From positions 62,001 to 126,000 of the forward strand of contig NZ_LISW01000010.1 in the NCBI RefSeq assembly GCF_001905735.1: a DNA stretch of 64,000 nucleotides, read 5' to 3'. The notes beneath the pieces are model-generated. The model was not told the origin of the DNA. It saw nothing but the letters and a program-made list of their open reading frames with translations, and searched no databases. This DNA comes from Streptomyces sp. CB01249. Lineage in GTDB: Bacteria; Actinomycetota; Actinomycetes; Streptomycetales; Streptomycetaceae. Shown in pieces: positions 1-8,931 of the stretch; the stretch's first letter is position 1; each line of letters opens with the position of its first letter. A program made the translations under genes and the position numbers.

Positions 1-294
1 GAGCAATACCAAGGTTGTCGGTGGGCCTGTCAGGGCGTTTGATGGCCGACGGGCTGTACGGACGATCGGAAGAGATCAGCGCGAACGGGTTGCTTCAAGT
101 GACCTCGTCGCGTCGCCGTCCCAGCCTTCGCAGGTGTGTTTCGGTTTCCGTGCGCGCGTGGAAGTCTGCACGTTGTTCTGAACGGCTGAGGTGGTGCGGT
201 ATGCGCGATCGGGCGGTCCGCACCCGTGAGGACAACCCCCGCACCGTCACGTTTGCTGCCCTCCAACCACACCGCCGAGGATAGGAAGTGGCCC
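1..294. other. Non-coding stretch upstream of the LanB-like gene
   Basis: I see no credible gene here. The open frames present have arginine/serine-rich translations with no family resemblance and no ribosome binding site. The 3' end holds the leader of the LanB-like gene, including a purine-rich GGAAG about 6 nt before its ATG. Confidence 0.5.
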
Positions 295-2619
295 ATGCCG
301 TCGACACAGCACGTGAGGCTCGGCACAACCGAGTGGCTCGCCTGGCCCGACGCACTGTTGCGGAGCACGGGCTTCTCGGCCTCCGGCCTGCTCAGGTTCG
401 CCTCCGACGAGTGTGCGGAGCGCGCTGACGACTTCCTTGCGGGGAGAGCGGACCGCGACGCCTTCGCCACGGTCTTCGAGAAGACCGTGGTCGATATATC
501 GGTCGAGGTGAACCGGGTGGCCGCCGACCCGTCCCTGCGCGAGGCAATCGTCTGGCAGAACCCCGCCGTGGCCGGTCTACTGGACTCTCTCCTGCGGAAT
601 CAGGAGCCGATCAGGCGAAATGCCAAGCGGCGATACCGCGAGGTGCAGCTCAGCAAGTTCTGGCAGCGCTACAGCTCCAAGGCGGAGACCATCGGATTCT
701 TCGGGCCGTCCCTGTGGATCACGCTCGACCCGGAACGCTCCGACATCCATGCCGTGCCCGGGCCCCGGCTGATTGACAAGCGCCGGGTGTTCCTGGAGCC
801 GTGGGCGGTTGTCGCGTACGGCGAGTGGCTCACCACGGATGAGGAGATGCGCCGGTGGCTTCCGCCGGCCAGGCACCCCCACCATCTCCTGGAGCGGGAA
901 CAGGTGACCCGGCCGGGCGAGGAGCCCGCCGTGATCTCGGAGGCGGAGTTCGTCCTGCTGCGGGCATGCGACGGCAAACGTCCGGCCGCCCTTGTCGCGC
1001 AGCAGCTGTCCTCCGGGGATGCCCCTCTGTTCGCGAGCACGGACGAGGTCTATCAACTCCTCGACGCGCTGGTGGAGCGAAAGCTGGCGACTTGGGATGC
1101 CAACGTGCCTCTCAACACAGCTGGTGCGGGGATACTTGACGAACGTATCGCGGCCATCGGCGACCCACGGCTGCGCGACAGGGCCCGCTCGGGATTCGAT
1201 CGGCTCAAGGCGGCCCGGGACGGCGTGGCGAGGGCTGCGGGTGACCCTGCCGCGCTGGAGGCCGCGCAGCTCCACCTGAGCAACGAGTTCACGGAGATCA
1301 CGGGACGACCGGCACGCCGCCGCGGCGGCGTGACCTATGGCGGCCGGGGGCTGTGCTACGAGGACACGACGCGCGACCTTGAGCTGTCACTCGGACGCGA
1401 CTTCATCGACGACTTGGCGGCGCCGATGAGCATCGTCCTGCAGGCGACCCGTTGGCTCACCGCGGCCATGTCCGAGGTCTACGAGCAAGAGCTGCGCCGC
1501 CTCTACACAGAGCATTCCCCGTCGGGCGAACACCTGACGCTCGGTGACATCTGGCCGCTCGTCATTCGCCTCTTCTTCGGTTCCGGCGCGAAAGCCGCCG
1601 ACGGGGTGACGCAGGACTTCATCGAGCGGTGGACGCAGGTACTCGGTCTGAACGAATCGACCACCGGCCTGAACGAGTTGCGCTTGTCCGCGGACGCACT
1701 TGCCGAGCGGGTCCGGGAGCGGTTCCCGGCGTCGGCGCCCGGCTGGGACGGCGGCCGGGTGCACAGTCCTGACCTGCACATCTGTGCCTCGTCGCCACAA
1801 GCGGTGAACGAAGGTGACTACACGATGGTGCTGGGCGAAATGCATGCCGCAGCGGGCACGATGGAAGGGCACCTCTTCGGCTGGTCCCTGGATGATCCGG
1901 CAAGTGTGGTGGAACGGCTCGCGGCAGATCAGGGCAAGGACCGCATCATCCCGCTGTTCCCCAAAGTGTGGCCGCGCAACGCCGGCCGAACCGTCCCGTT
2001 CGAGCACTCGGTCAATGACCGCTTCCTGGCCTTCGCCTCCGTGCCGGGCGCCGACCTCGACCGCACCACCTCCATCGCCGCGATCGACCTGTCACTTCGA
2101 GACGGTCGCGTATGGGCGAGTATGGAAGGCCGTGAGTTTCCGTTGGTGCACGTGCTTTCAGCCTTCCTGTCAATGGCGAACATCGACGCACTCAAGCTCG
2201 TCTCGGCAGGCGAGCACACTCCCAGGATCAGCGTCGACCGCCTGGTGCTGTTTCGCGAGACCTGGCGGACCACGGCGGAGGCGACGGGCTTGCTCCCGAT
2301 TCGGAGCGAATCGGAGGAATTCCTCGCCGCACGTCGCTGGCGTCAGCGCAACAATCTGCCGGAGCGCTGCTTTGTCAAGATCTCCACTGAAACCAAACCC
2401 TTCTACGTTGACCTGAGCAGCCCACTGTTCGTGTCCTCCCTCAGTACAGCCCTTCGCGCCGCGCGAAAGTCCGCTCGGGAGAACGAGGTGGTCACCGTGA
2501 CCGTCACCGAGATGCTCCCCGCCCCTGAACAGGCGTGGGTTCCCGGTCCCGACGGCGAGTCGTTCTTCGGTGAGGTCAGAATGCACGTCGTCGACCCTCA
2601 GCCGTGTGCCCAGCCGTAG
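295..2619 (+). CDS. LanB-type lantibiotic dehydratase-like protein, N-terminal (glutamylation-type) domain only
   Basis: A 774-aa protein of the lantibiotic dehydratase family. In this family the large N-terminal domain transfers glutamate (or another amino acid) from aminoacyl-tRNA to a peptide substrate. Visible family signatures are the segment RYSSKAETIGFFGP near residue 145, and a C-terminal region with RLVLFRETWR followed by FVKISTETKPFYVDLSSP. The protein stops just after the point where the N-terminal domain normally ends, so the roughly 300-aa SpaB-type elimination domain of full LanB enzymes is absent. That makes it a split LanB or a PEARL-like peptide:aminoacyl-tRNA ligase. I chose the ATG at 295 because GGAAG sits 6 nt upstream; an in-frame upstream start at 226 has no Shine-Dalgarno. 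No elimination-domain partner, cyclase or clear precursor peptide is adjacent. Substrate unknown. Confidence 0.8.
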   Translation: MPSTQHVRLGTTEWLAWPDALLRSTGFSASGLLRFASDECAERADDFLAGRADRDAFATVFEKTVVDISVEVNRVAADPSLREAIVWQNPAVAGLLDSLLRNQEPIRRNAKRRYREVQLSKFWQRYSSKAETIGFFGPSLWITLDPERSDIHAVPGPRLIDKRRVFLEPWAVVAYGEWLTTDEEMRRWLPPARHPHHLLEREQVTRPGEEPAVISEAEFVLLRACDGKRPAALVAQQLSSGDAPLFASTDEVYQLLDALVERKLATWDANVPLNTAGAGILDERIAAIGDPRLRDRARSGFDRLKAARDGVARAAGDPAALEAAQLHLSNEFTEITGRPARRRGGVTYGGRGLCYEDTTRDLELSLGRDFIDDLAAPMSIVLQATRWLTAAMSEVYEQELRRLYTEHSPSGEHLTLGDIWPLVIRLFFGSGAKAADGVTQDFIERWTQVLGLNESTTGLNELRLSADALAERVRERFPASAPGWDGGRVHSPDLHICASSPQAVNEGDYTMVLGEMHAAAGTMEGHLFGWSLDDPASVVERLAADQGKDRIIPLFPKVWPRNAGRTVPFEHSVNDRFLAFASVPGADLDRTTSIAAIDLSLRDGRVWASMEGREFPLVHVLSAFLSMANIDALKLVSAGEHTPRISVDRLVLFRETWRTTAEATGLLPIRSESEEFLAARRWRQRNNLPERCFVKISTETKPFYVDLSSPLFVSSLSTALRAARKSARENEVVTVTVTEMLPAPEQAWVPGPDGESFFGEVRMHVVDPQPCAQP

Positions 2620-2817
2620 GGCCAGATGATGCGGGCAGTTGAACGTCGAGGGCCCTCCGGCATGCCTCGACGGCTCACCTGTCCGTGTCGCGTTGAAGCT
2701 CCGTTGCGCAGGCAGCCTCCCCAAGTCGGCCTTGCTCAACGGAGCCTCGACGTGCGGTCACCCTGTCGACCCGGACTGCTACGAGAAGCCCGCGACACTC
2801 GCCACGTGAGAAATTCC

Positions 2818-3321
2818 CTACGTGTTCACCAGCCACTGCCGGCCATCAATGAGTTCACGCGCCGCGTCGAGGTGGCCGGCGTGACAGGCAGTTTCGGTGA
2901 TCACATGAAGGACGACCTCGCGCACATTGTGCAGGCGCCAATCGTCCTCGGGGAAGGGCCACCAGAGCAGGCCCGCGTCTATCGATGAGGCGGCGATGAT
3001 CGTATCCGCCAGTGCCGCTTCTTGGCGGTAGCGTGCGAGGATCTCCGCGGTCGGCACGCCCGGAGCCACCTGCCATGCGCATTCCTGGCTACCGACAAGG
3101 CCGATGGCCTCCGAATCACCAGCCACAACGGCACGAAACCACAGGCGCTCCACGGCCACGGTGAGGTGCTGCACCATTCCCAGGCAGCTCCACCCGGAGG
3201 GCAGCACCGCCCGCCGCAATGCTCGATCGTCCAACCCCTCCAGCGCGCCGAGCACATGCTTCCGCTGCGCCTGCAAGTACCGGAGCAGGGCCGACATCTC
3301 CAGGTCCACTCCCACGGTCAC
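2818..3321 (-). CDS. DinB / DUF664 family protein
   Basis: About 167 aa, the usual size for a DinB-fold four-helix protein of the DUF664 type. Family members often bind a divalent metal through scattered histidines. Some are mycothiol-dependent transferases, but most have no known function. The sequence has the typical opening ALLRYLQAQRKHVLGALEG, a central QHLTVAVERLWFR helix, and a closing HVITETACHAGHLDAARE helix with His residues placed for a metal site. The GTG at 3321 overlaps the stop of the small upstream ORF as GTGA, suggesting translational coupling; GTG at 3315 is an alternative start with GGAGG 5 nt upstream. It converges on the end of the LanB-like gene. Role in this locus unknown. 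Confidence 0.75.
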   Translation of the reverse strand: MTVGVDLEMSALLRYLQAQRKHVLGALEGLDDRALRRAVLPSGWSCLGMVQHLTVAVERLWFRAVVAGDSEAIGLVGSQECAWQVAPGVPTAEILARYRQEAALADTIIAASSIDAGLLWWPFPEDDWRLHNVREVVLHVITETACHAGHLDAARELIDGRQWLVNT

Positions 3322-3437
3322 CTCCGCACCTCCCGCGTGCGGCGCGCTTCGATGGCCGTCAGGTCCTCGACATCGGCAGGGGATACACCGGTCGTACCAA
3401 ATCCGGCGTAGGTGTTCATGTGCATCATGTGCCTCAT
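3318..3437 (-). CDS. Small ORF translationally coupled to the DinB gene, unknown function
   Basis: A 36-39 aa reading frame starting with clustered Met codons (ATG at 3437, 3428, 3425 or 3419), with GGGGGAG about 10 nt before the 3428 start. Most third codon positions are G or C, as expected for a real gene here. Its stop overlaps the DinB start as GTGA. The peptide has a Gly/Thr-rich part (YAGFGTTGVSP), then an acidic stretch (DVEDLTAIEA) and a basic tail. I do not recognise it. It could be a leader peptide for coupling, a remnant of a longer gene, or conceivably a peptide substrate for the LanB-like enzyme; the last idea is speculation. Confidence 0.35.
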   Translation of the reverse strand: MRHMMHMNTYAGFGTTGVSPADVEDLTAIEARRTREVRR

Positions 3438-3561
3438 ACTCCCCCGGAGCACCAGAGGTGTACAGGAAGACATGGTCGTGGCGATGGTCTCCGCGGCGTA
3501 CGCGCTCGCCCGTCCGAGTGACCCCGACCGGCAGCTCCACCACGCGGGCCGACCCAAGAAC

Positions 3562-3591
3562 GCATCTTTTTTGATGTATCAAAGAAGATGC
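3562..3591. promoter_or_regulatory. 30-bp AT-rich palindrome, probable MarR operator before the exporter gene
   Basis: Left arm GCATCTTTTTTGAT (3562-3575), centre GT, right arm ATCAAAGAAGATGC (3578-3591): 13 of 14 positions pair. It lies 42 nt before the exporter ATG, where a repressor would block transcription. The sequence is strikingly AT-rich for this DNA. The core TTGAT-ATCAA resembles half-sites in front of the nearby marR gene. Binding by that MarR protein is an inference from location and symmetry. Confidence 0.7.
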
Positions 3592-3632
3592 ATTATGCTG
3601 AGGGCAGCAGACGGCGCGAGAGGAGCGGACAC

Positions 3633-5087
3633 ATGCGGAAGTGGGCCGGAAACCCCTGGGCGGTACTGGCGACCATGTCGCTGGGTTTCTTCATGACCTT
3701 GCTGGACCTGACGATCGTGAACATCGCGATCCCCGACATGATCGACGGGCTGGGAGCGACCCTCGACCAGACCCTGTGGGTGATCAGCGGCTACGCCCTC
3801 GTGCTGGCGGTGCTGCTGATCACCGCGGGGCGACTCGGTGACGTCTGGGGCCCCCGCAACCTCTTCATCGCGGGTGTCGTGGTGTTCACCGCCGCCAGCA
3901 TCGCCTGCGGCCTGGCCACCGGCCCGGTGATGCTGATCGTCGCCCGCGGGGTGCAGGGTCTCGGCGCCGCGCTGCTCACCCCGCAGACGATGACGCTGAT
4001 CATGTCGGTCTTCCCCGCGCAGCGGCGCGGCACCGCGATGGGCATCTGGGGCATGGTGGCGGGGCTGGCCACGCTGTCGGGCCCGACCGTGGGCGGGGTG
4101 CTGGTCTCCACCCTGGGGTGGCGGTGGATCTTCCTGGTGAACGTGCCGATCGGGATCGCCGCGCTGGCCCTGGCCTTTCTGGTGGTGCCCGACCTGCGGA
4201 CGGGCCGGACCCGGACCTTCGACATCCCCGGCGTTCTCCTGGCCACCGGCGCGCTGTTCTGCCTGACCTTCGCGCTCCAGGAGGGTGAGCACTACCACTG
4301 GGGCCCGAAGATCTGGGGGCTGCTCGCCGCGGGCGCCGCGCTGACTGCCGGGTTCCTTCTGCACCAGCGCGGCCGTCAGGACCGGGAACCGCTCGTACCG
4401 TTCGCGCTGTTCAAGGACCGCAACTTCTCCGTGCTGACGGTGATGGTCGCCCTGGTCTCGATGGCGATGATCGGGCTGGTCCTTCCCTTCAACCTCTACC
4501 TGCAGTCCGTCCTCGGTCTGAGCGCGATCAAGGCGGGCCTGGTACTCGCCCCGTCCTCGCTGGTGTCGATGACGGTGGGGCCCTTCGCAGGCCGGCTCTC
4601 GGACCGGATCGGCGGCAAGTACCTGCTGATGGCGGGTCTCACCCTCTACGCGGTGGGGATGGCGGCGATCGCGCTGATCGCGGGCCCGGCCTCCCCCTGG
4701 TACGCCTTCATCCCGGCCACCCTCATCACCGGGCTCGGCATCGGCTGCGTGATCGCGCCCATGTCCGCGGAGGCGATGCGCAACGTGGACCCGCGGCTGG
4801 CGGGAGCGGCCTCCGGGGTCAACAACACGATCCGCCAGACCGGTTCGGTCATCGGCGCGGCCGCGGTGGGCGCCCTGCTCCAGAGCCGGCTCGCCGCGGA
4901 ACTGGCCGGCGGAAAGGCGTACGCGGACGCCTTCATCGCGACCCTGCACGTAACGGCGGTACTGCCGATCGCCGTGGTACTCGTCGGGGCGCTGGCCTGC
5001 TTGCTGCTCCGCGGCCGGACCGAGGAGACGGCGGGTGCGCCCACCGGAGCGGGGCCGGGAAAGGCGGCTGCGGCGACAGGCGTTTAG
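3633..5087 (+). CDS. MFS drug-efflux transporter, DHA2 (14-TM, EmrB/QacA) family
   Basis: A 484-aa integral membrane protein of the major facilitator superfamily, proton-driven multidrug exporter type. It shows alternating hydrophobic segments, the DHA2 opening (SLGFFMTLLDLTIVNIAIPDM), the motif A-like GRLGDVWGPR and the motif C-like region around GPTVGGVLV. Length and composition fit the 14-helix DHA2 class. The ATG at 3633 has AGGAG 7 nt upstream. Expression is probably controlled through the palindrome at 3562-3591 by the MarR protein encoded at 5460-5921. Next to a PKS/NRPS cluster its likely job is self-resistance or export of the product, but the substrate cannot be read from the sequence. 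Confidence 0.92.
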   Translation: MRKWAGNPWAVLATMSLGFFMTLLDLTIVNIAIPDMIDGLGATLDQTLWVISGYALVLAVLLITAGRLGDVWGPRNLFIAGVVVFTAASIACGLATGPVMLIVARGVQGLGAALLTPQTMTLIMSVFPAQRRGTAMGIWGMVAGLATLSGPTVGGVLVSTLGWRWIFLVNVPIGIAALALAFLVVPDLRTGRTRTFDIPGVLLATGALFCLTFALQEGEHYHWGPKIWGLLAAGAALTAGFLLHQRGRQDREPLVPFALFKDRNFSVLTVMVALVSMAMIGLVLPFNLYLQSVLGLSAIKAGLVLAPSSLVSMTVGPFAGRLSDRIGGKYLLMAGLTLYAVGMAAIALIAGPASPWYAFIPATLITGLGIGCVIAPMSAEAMRNVDPRLAGAASGVNNTIRQTGSVIGAAAVGALLQSRLAAELAGGKAYADAFIATLHVTAVLPIAVVLVGALACLLLRGRTEETAGAPTGAGPGKAAAATGV

Positions 5088-5090
5088 AAC

Positions 5091-5100
5091 GGCTTTAGCC
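5091..5100. promoter_or_regulatory. CTAAA-type element (minus-strand sense) between exporter and DUF5988 gene
   Basis: On the minus strand this reads GGCTAAAGCC and is followed 11 bp on by a second CTAAA, which overlaps the exporter stop codon. It shares CTAAAGCCG with the element before accB. It lies about 70 nt upstream of the DUF5988 start. Weak evidence by itself; listed because the motif recurs in front of other transcription units. Confidence 0.25.
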
Positions 5101-5168
5101 GGACGGCTGATCCTGTCCGCACAGTGCCGTTCACTGCCTCCGGATCCATGACCCAAGGAGACGACGCC

Positions 5169-5390
5169 ATGACAACACAGCCCCCTAACGTGATCCTCAG
5201 CGGCGGACCCGCGACACTCGAACTCAAGCTCGAGGACCGGATCCGTTACGTCGAGGACACGACCTCCAAGGTGAAGCTGCTCAAGGGCAACCGGTACGAG
5301 CACTTCGAGCCCACGAGCGGCATGGTCACGGAGAAGGAACTGGAACTCCTGGTCTACTCATGGAGCGGATACACCTACGTCGCCGAGTAG
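5169..5390 (+). CDS. DUF5988-family small protein
   Basis: A 73-aa acidic protein starting MTTQPPNVILSGGPA, with the central block KGNRYEHFEPTSG and ending SWSGYTYVAE. This pattern matches what I recall of DUF5988, a small family seen often in actinomycete natural-product loci and without an established function. The ATG at 5169 has AAGGAG 8 nt upstream and is preferred over upstream in-frame ATGs at 5124 and 5148. It sits 81 bp after the exporter in the same direction and is followed by a strong terminator, so it may be co-transcribed with the exporter. Confidence 0.75.
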   Translation: MTTQPPNVILSGGPATLELKLEDRIRYVEDTTSKVKLLKGNRYEHFEPTSGMVTEKELELLVYSWSGYTYVAE

Positions 5391-5411
5391 AAGACTTCCG
5401 CCGAGAACACC

Positions 5412-5446
5412 GAAGCCGCCCGGGCACCGAGCACCCGGGCGGCTTC
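5412..5446. terminator. Strong stem-loop terminator between convergent DUF5988 and marR genes
   Basis: Perfect 13-bp stem GAAGCCGCCCGGG (5412-5424) / CCCGGGCGGCTTC (5434-5446) with a 9-nt loop, between the ends of two convergent genes. No U-tract, as usual in high-GC actinomycetes; probably bidirectional. Confidence 0.85.
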
Positions 5447-5459
5447 CGTCTGCCGCAGG

Positions 5460-5921
5460 TCAGTCCGTATCGGGCGCCAGCCGGGCCAGCACCTCCGGCG
5501 ACAGCCGCCGGGCCAGAGCCTCCAGCAGGGCGATCACCTCGGTGACCTCCACGGGGTCCTCGGTCCCCAGCGCCGTGGCCAGAGCGTCGTCCACACGTGT
5601 CGCGGCAACCTCCGCGCGGCGGTCGGTCACCTCGGGGTTCTGACGGACCAGGGTCCGGCGGCGGTCGCGGGCGTCGGTCTCGGTCACCACCGATCCCGTC
5701 TCCCGCAACCGGGCCACACAGGCGGACACCGCACTCTGCGGCAGACCGGAACGGGTGGCGATCTCGCCGACCGTCGTGTCCGGGTGCGCGTAGATGTCGA
5801 GCATCACGATCAGAACCGACCGTGTGCTCATCTGCCGCTTGCCGAGGCTTTCGGTGGGAATGGCCTCCTCACCGATCTTCATGAGGGTGCGCCCCAGCAG
5901 GAAAAGCTGTACTCCATTCAC
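5460..5921 (-). CDS. MarR-family transcriptional regulator
   Basis: A 153-aa winged-helix protein of MarR size. The N-terminal dimerisation helix (VQLFLLGRTLMKIGEEAI) is followed by the wHTH: the helix VGEIATRSGLPQSAVSACVARLRETGSV, then the wing ETDARDRRRTLVRQNPE, and a C-terminal helix pair ending VLARLAPDTD. MarR proteins usually act as ligand-relieved repressors of efflux genes. The start is GTG at 5921 with AAGG 8 nt upstream. TTGAT/ATCAA half-sites lie 22-38 nt before the start, and a full palindrome with the same core precedes the exporter gene, suggesting control of both. The gene is convergent with the exporter/DUF5988 pair and downstream of korB. Confidence 0.9.
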   Translation of the reverse strand: MNGVQLFLLGRTLMKIGEEAIPTESLGKRQMSTRSVLIVMLDIYAHPDTTVGEIATRSGLPQSAVSACVARLRETGSVVTETDARDRRRTLVRQNPEVTDRRAEVAATRVDDALATALGTEDPVEVTEVIALLEALARRLSPEVLARLAPDTD

Positions 5922-5942
5922 ACGGACGACCTTATATCAGCC

Positions 5943-5959
5943 TTGATGGATCGGATCAA
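5943..5959. promoter_or_regulatory. Possible second MarR half-site pair before marR
   Basis: TTGAT (5943-5947) and ATCAA (5955-5959) form an inverted repeat with a 7-bp spacer, in the 51-bp gap between korB and marR. The half-sites match the core of the exporter-gene palindrome but the spacing differs (2 bp there, 7 bp here), so autoregulation is only a suggestion. Confidence 0.4.
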
Positions 5960-5972
5960 AAGGGCAGAGCTC

Positions 5973-7023
<1,051 letters not shown>

Positions 7024-7031
<8 letters not shown>

Positions 7032-8922
7032 CGATGGCCTCCTCGAGAGCGGTGGCGAGCTGCTCGGCCTTGAACGGCATGCCGTTGACCTGGTTGTAAC
7101 TGTGGGCGTCGACCAGGTATTTGGCGCGGATGAGCGTGGCCAGCTGCCCGAGGTTCATCTCGGGGACGACCACCTTGTCGTAACGCGCCAGCACCTCACC
7201 CAGATTCCTGGGGAACGGGTTGAGGTGACGCACATGCGCCTGCGCGATGGAACGCCCCGAAGCGCGCAGGCGGCGTACGGCGGCGGTGATCGGGCCGTAG
7301 GTGGAGCCCCAGCCGAGCACGAGGGTGCGTGCCTCGGCGGGGTCGTCGACTTCCAGGTCGGGTACTTGGATGCCGTCGATTTTGGCTTGGCGGGTGCGGA
7401 CCATGAAGTCGTGGTTGGCGGGGTCGTAGGAGATGTTGCCGGTGCCGTCCTGCTTCTCGATCCCCCCGATCCGATGCTCCAGGCCCGGCGTCCCCGGAAC
7501 CGCCCACGGTCGCGCCAGGGTCTGCGGGTCGCGTTTGTACGGCCAGAAGACTTCGGTGCCGTCGGCGAGTTCGTGGTTGGGGCCGCCCGCGAACTGGACA
7601 CGCAGGTCGGGGAGTTGGTCGAGTTCGGGGATGCGCCAGGGTTCGGAGCCGTTGGCGAGGTAGCCGTCGGAGAGCAGGAAGACCGGGGTGCGGTAGGTCA
7701 GGGCGATGCGGGCCGCGTCCAGGGCGGCGTCGAAGCAGTCGGCCGGGGTGCGCGGGGCCACGATCGGGACCGGTGCCTCACCATTGCGCCCGTACATCGC
7801 CTGAAGCAGGTCGGCCTGCTCGGTCTTGGTCGGCAGCCCGGTCGAGGGCCCGCCGCGCTGGATGTCCACGATCAGCAACGGCAGTTCCAACGACACCGCG
7901 AGCCCGATGGTCTCCGACTTCAGCGCCACCCCCGGCCCCGACGTCGTCGTCACCGCCAATGAACCACCGAACGCGGCACCCAGGGCGGCGCCGATGCCGG
8001 CGATCTCGTCCTCGGCCTGGAACGTGCGCACACCGAAGTTCTTGTGCTTGCTCAGTTCGTGCAGGATGTCGGAGGCCGGCGTGATCGGGTACGAGCCGAG
8101 ATAGAGCGGCAGGTCCGCCTGCCGGCCCGCGGCGATCAGCCCGTAGGACAGGGCGAGGTTCCCGGAGATGTTGCGGTAGGTGCCGGTGGGGAAGGCTTGT
8201 GAGGCGGGGGCGACTTCGTAGCTGACGGCGAAGTCCTCCGTCGTCTCGCCGAAGTTCCATCCGGCCCGGTAGGCGGCCACGTTCGCTTCGGCGATCTGCG
8301 GTTTCTTCGCGAACTTCGCCCGCAGGAACGTCTCGGTGCCCTCGGTCGGCCGGTGGTACATCCAGGACAGCAGCCCGAGCGCGAACATGTTCTTCGACCG
8401 TTCGGCCTCCTTGCGGGAGAGCCCGAACTCCTTCAGCGCCTCGATCGTCAGCGTCGTCAACGGCACCGGATGAACGTTGTACGCCTGAAGTGAGCCGTCC
8501 TCCAGCGGGTTGCTCTCGTAGCCGACCTTCGCCATCGGCCGCTTCGTGAACTCGTCGGTGTTCACGATGATTTCGGCCCCGCGCGGCACATCGGCGATGT
8601 TCGCCTTCAACGCGGCCGGGTTCATCGCGACCAGCACGTTCGGCGCGTCCCCGGGCGTCAGGATGTCGTGATCGGCGAAATGCAACTGGAACGACGAAAC
8701 CCCCGGCAGAGTCCCTGCGGGGGCACGGATCTCGGCCGGAAAGTTCGGCAGCGTGGACAGATCGTTCCCGAAGGACGCCGTCTCCGAGGTGAACCGGTCA
8801 CCCGTGAGCTGCATGCCATCACCCGAGTCACCCGCGAAACGGATGACCACGCGGTCGACTGACCTGACCTCTTTCGGCGCGAGCCGCAGCTCCACGGGCG
8901 CGATGTCGTTGACAACGGACAT
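7024..8922 (-). CDS. korA: 2-oxoacid:ferredoxin oxidoreductase alpha subunit (KorA-type)
   Basis: A 632-aa fused gamma-alpha subunit. The N-terminal gamma domain (about residues 25-200) begins VVIRFAGDSGDGMQLTGDRF. The pyruvate-ferredoxin-oxidoreductase-like domain follows (about 230-600), with SYPITPASDILHELSKHKNFGVRTF as separate recognisable blocks and the motif AEDEIAGIGAALGAAFGG. It pairs with the beta subunit immediately downstream. It starts 9 nt after the accA stop, so it belongs to the same operon; no good Shine-Dalgarno is seen, which suggests translational coupling. 2-oxoglutarate is the likely substrate by analogy to actinobacterial KorAB, but 2-oxoacid specificity cannot be fixed from sequence alone. 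Confidence 0.92.
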
Positions 8923-8931
8923 GAGGGGTTC

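Noticed and set aside
2803..2824. CACGT-N12-ACGTG dyad at the end of the DinB gene
   Set aside because: Short arms and a long spacer, partly inside coding sequence; too weak for a terminator or operator.
3579..5303. A 574-aa minus-strand open frame opposite the exporter gene
   Set aside because: Arg/Gln/Gly/His-rich translation without domains; it mirrors the codon structure of the MFS gene on the other strand.
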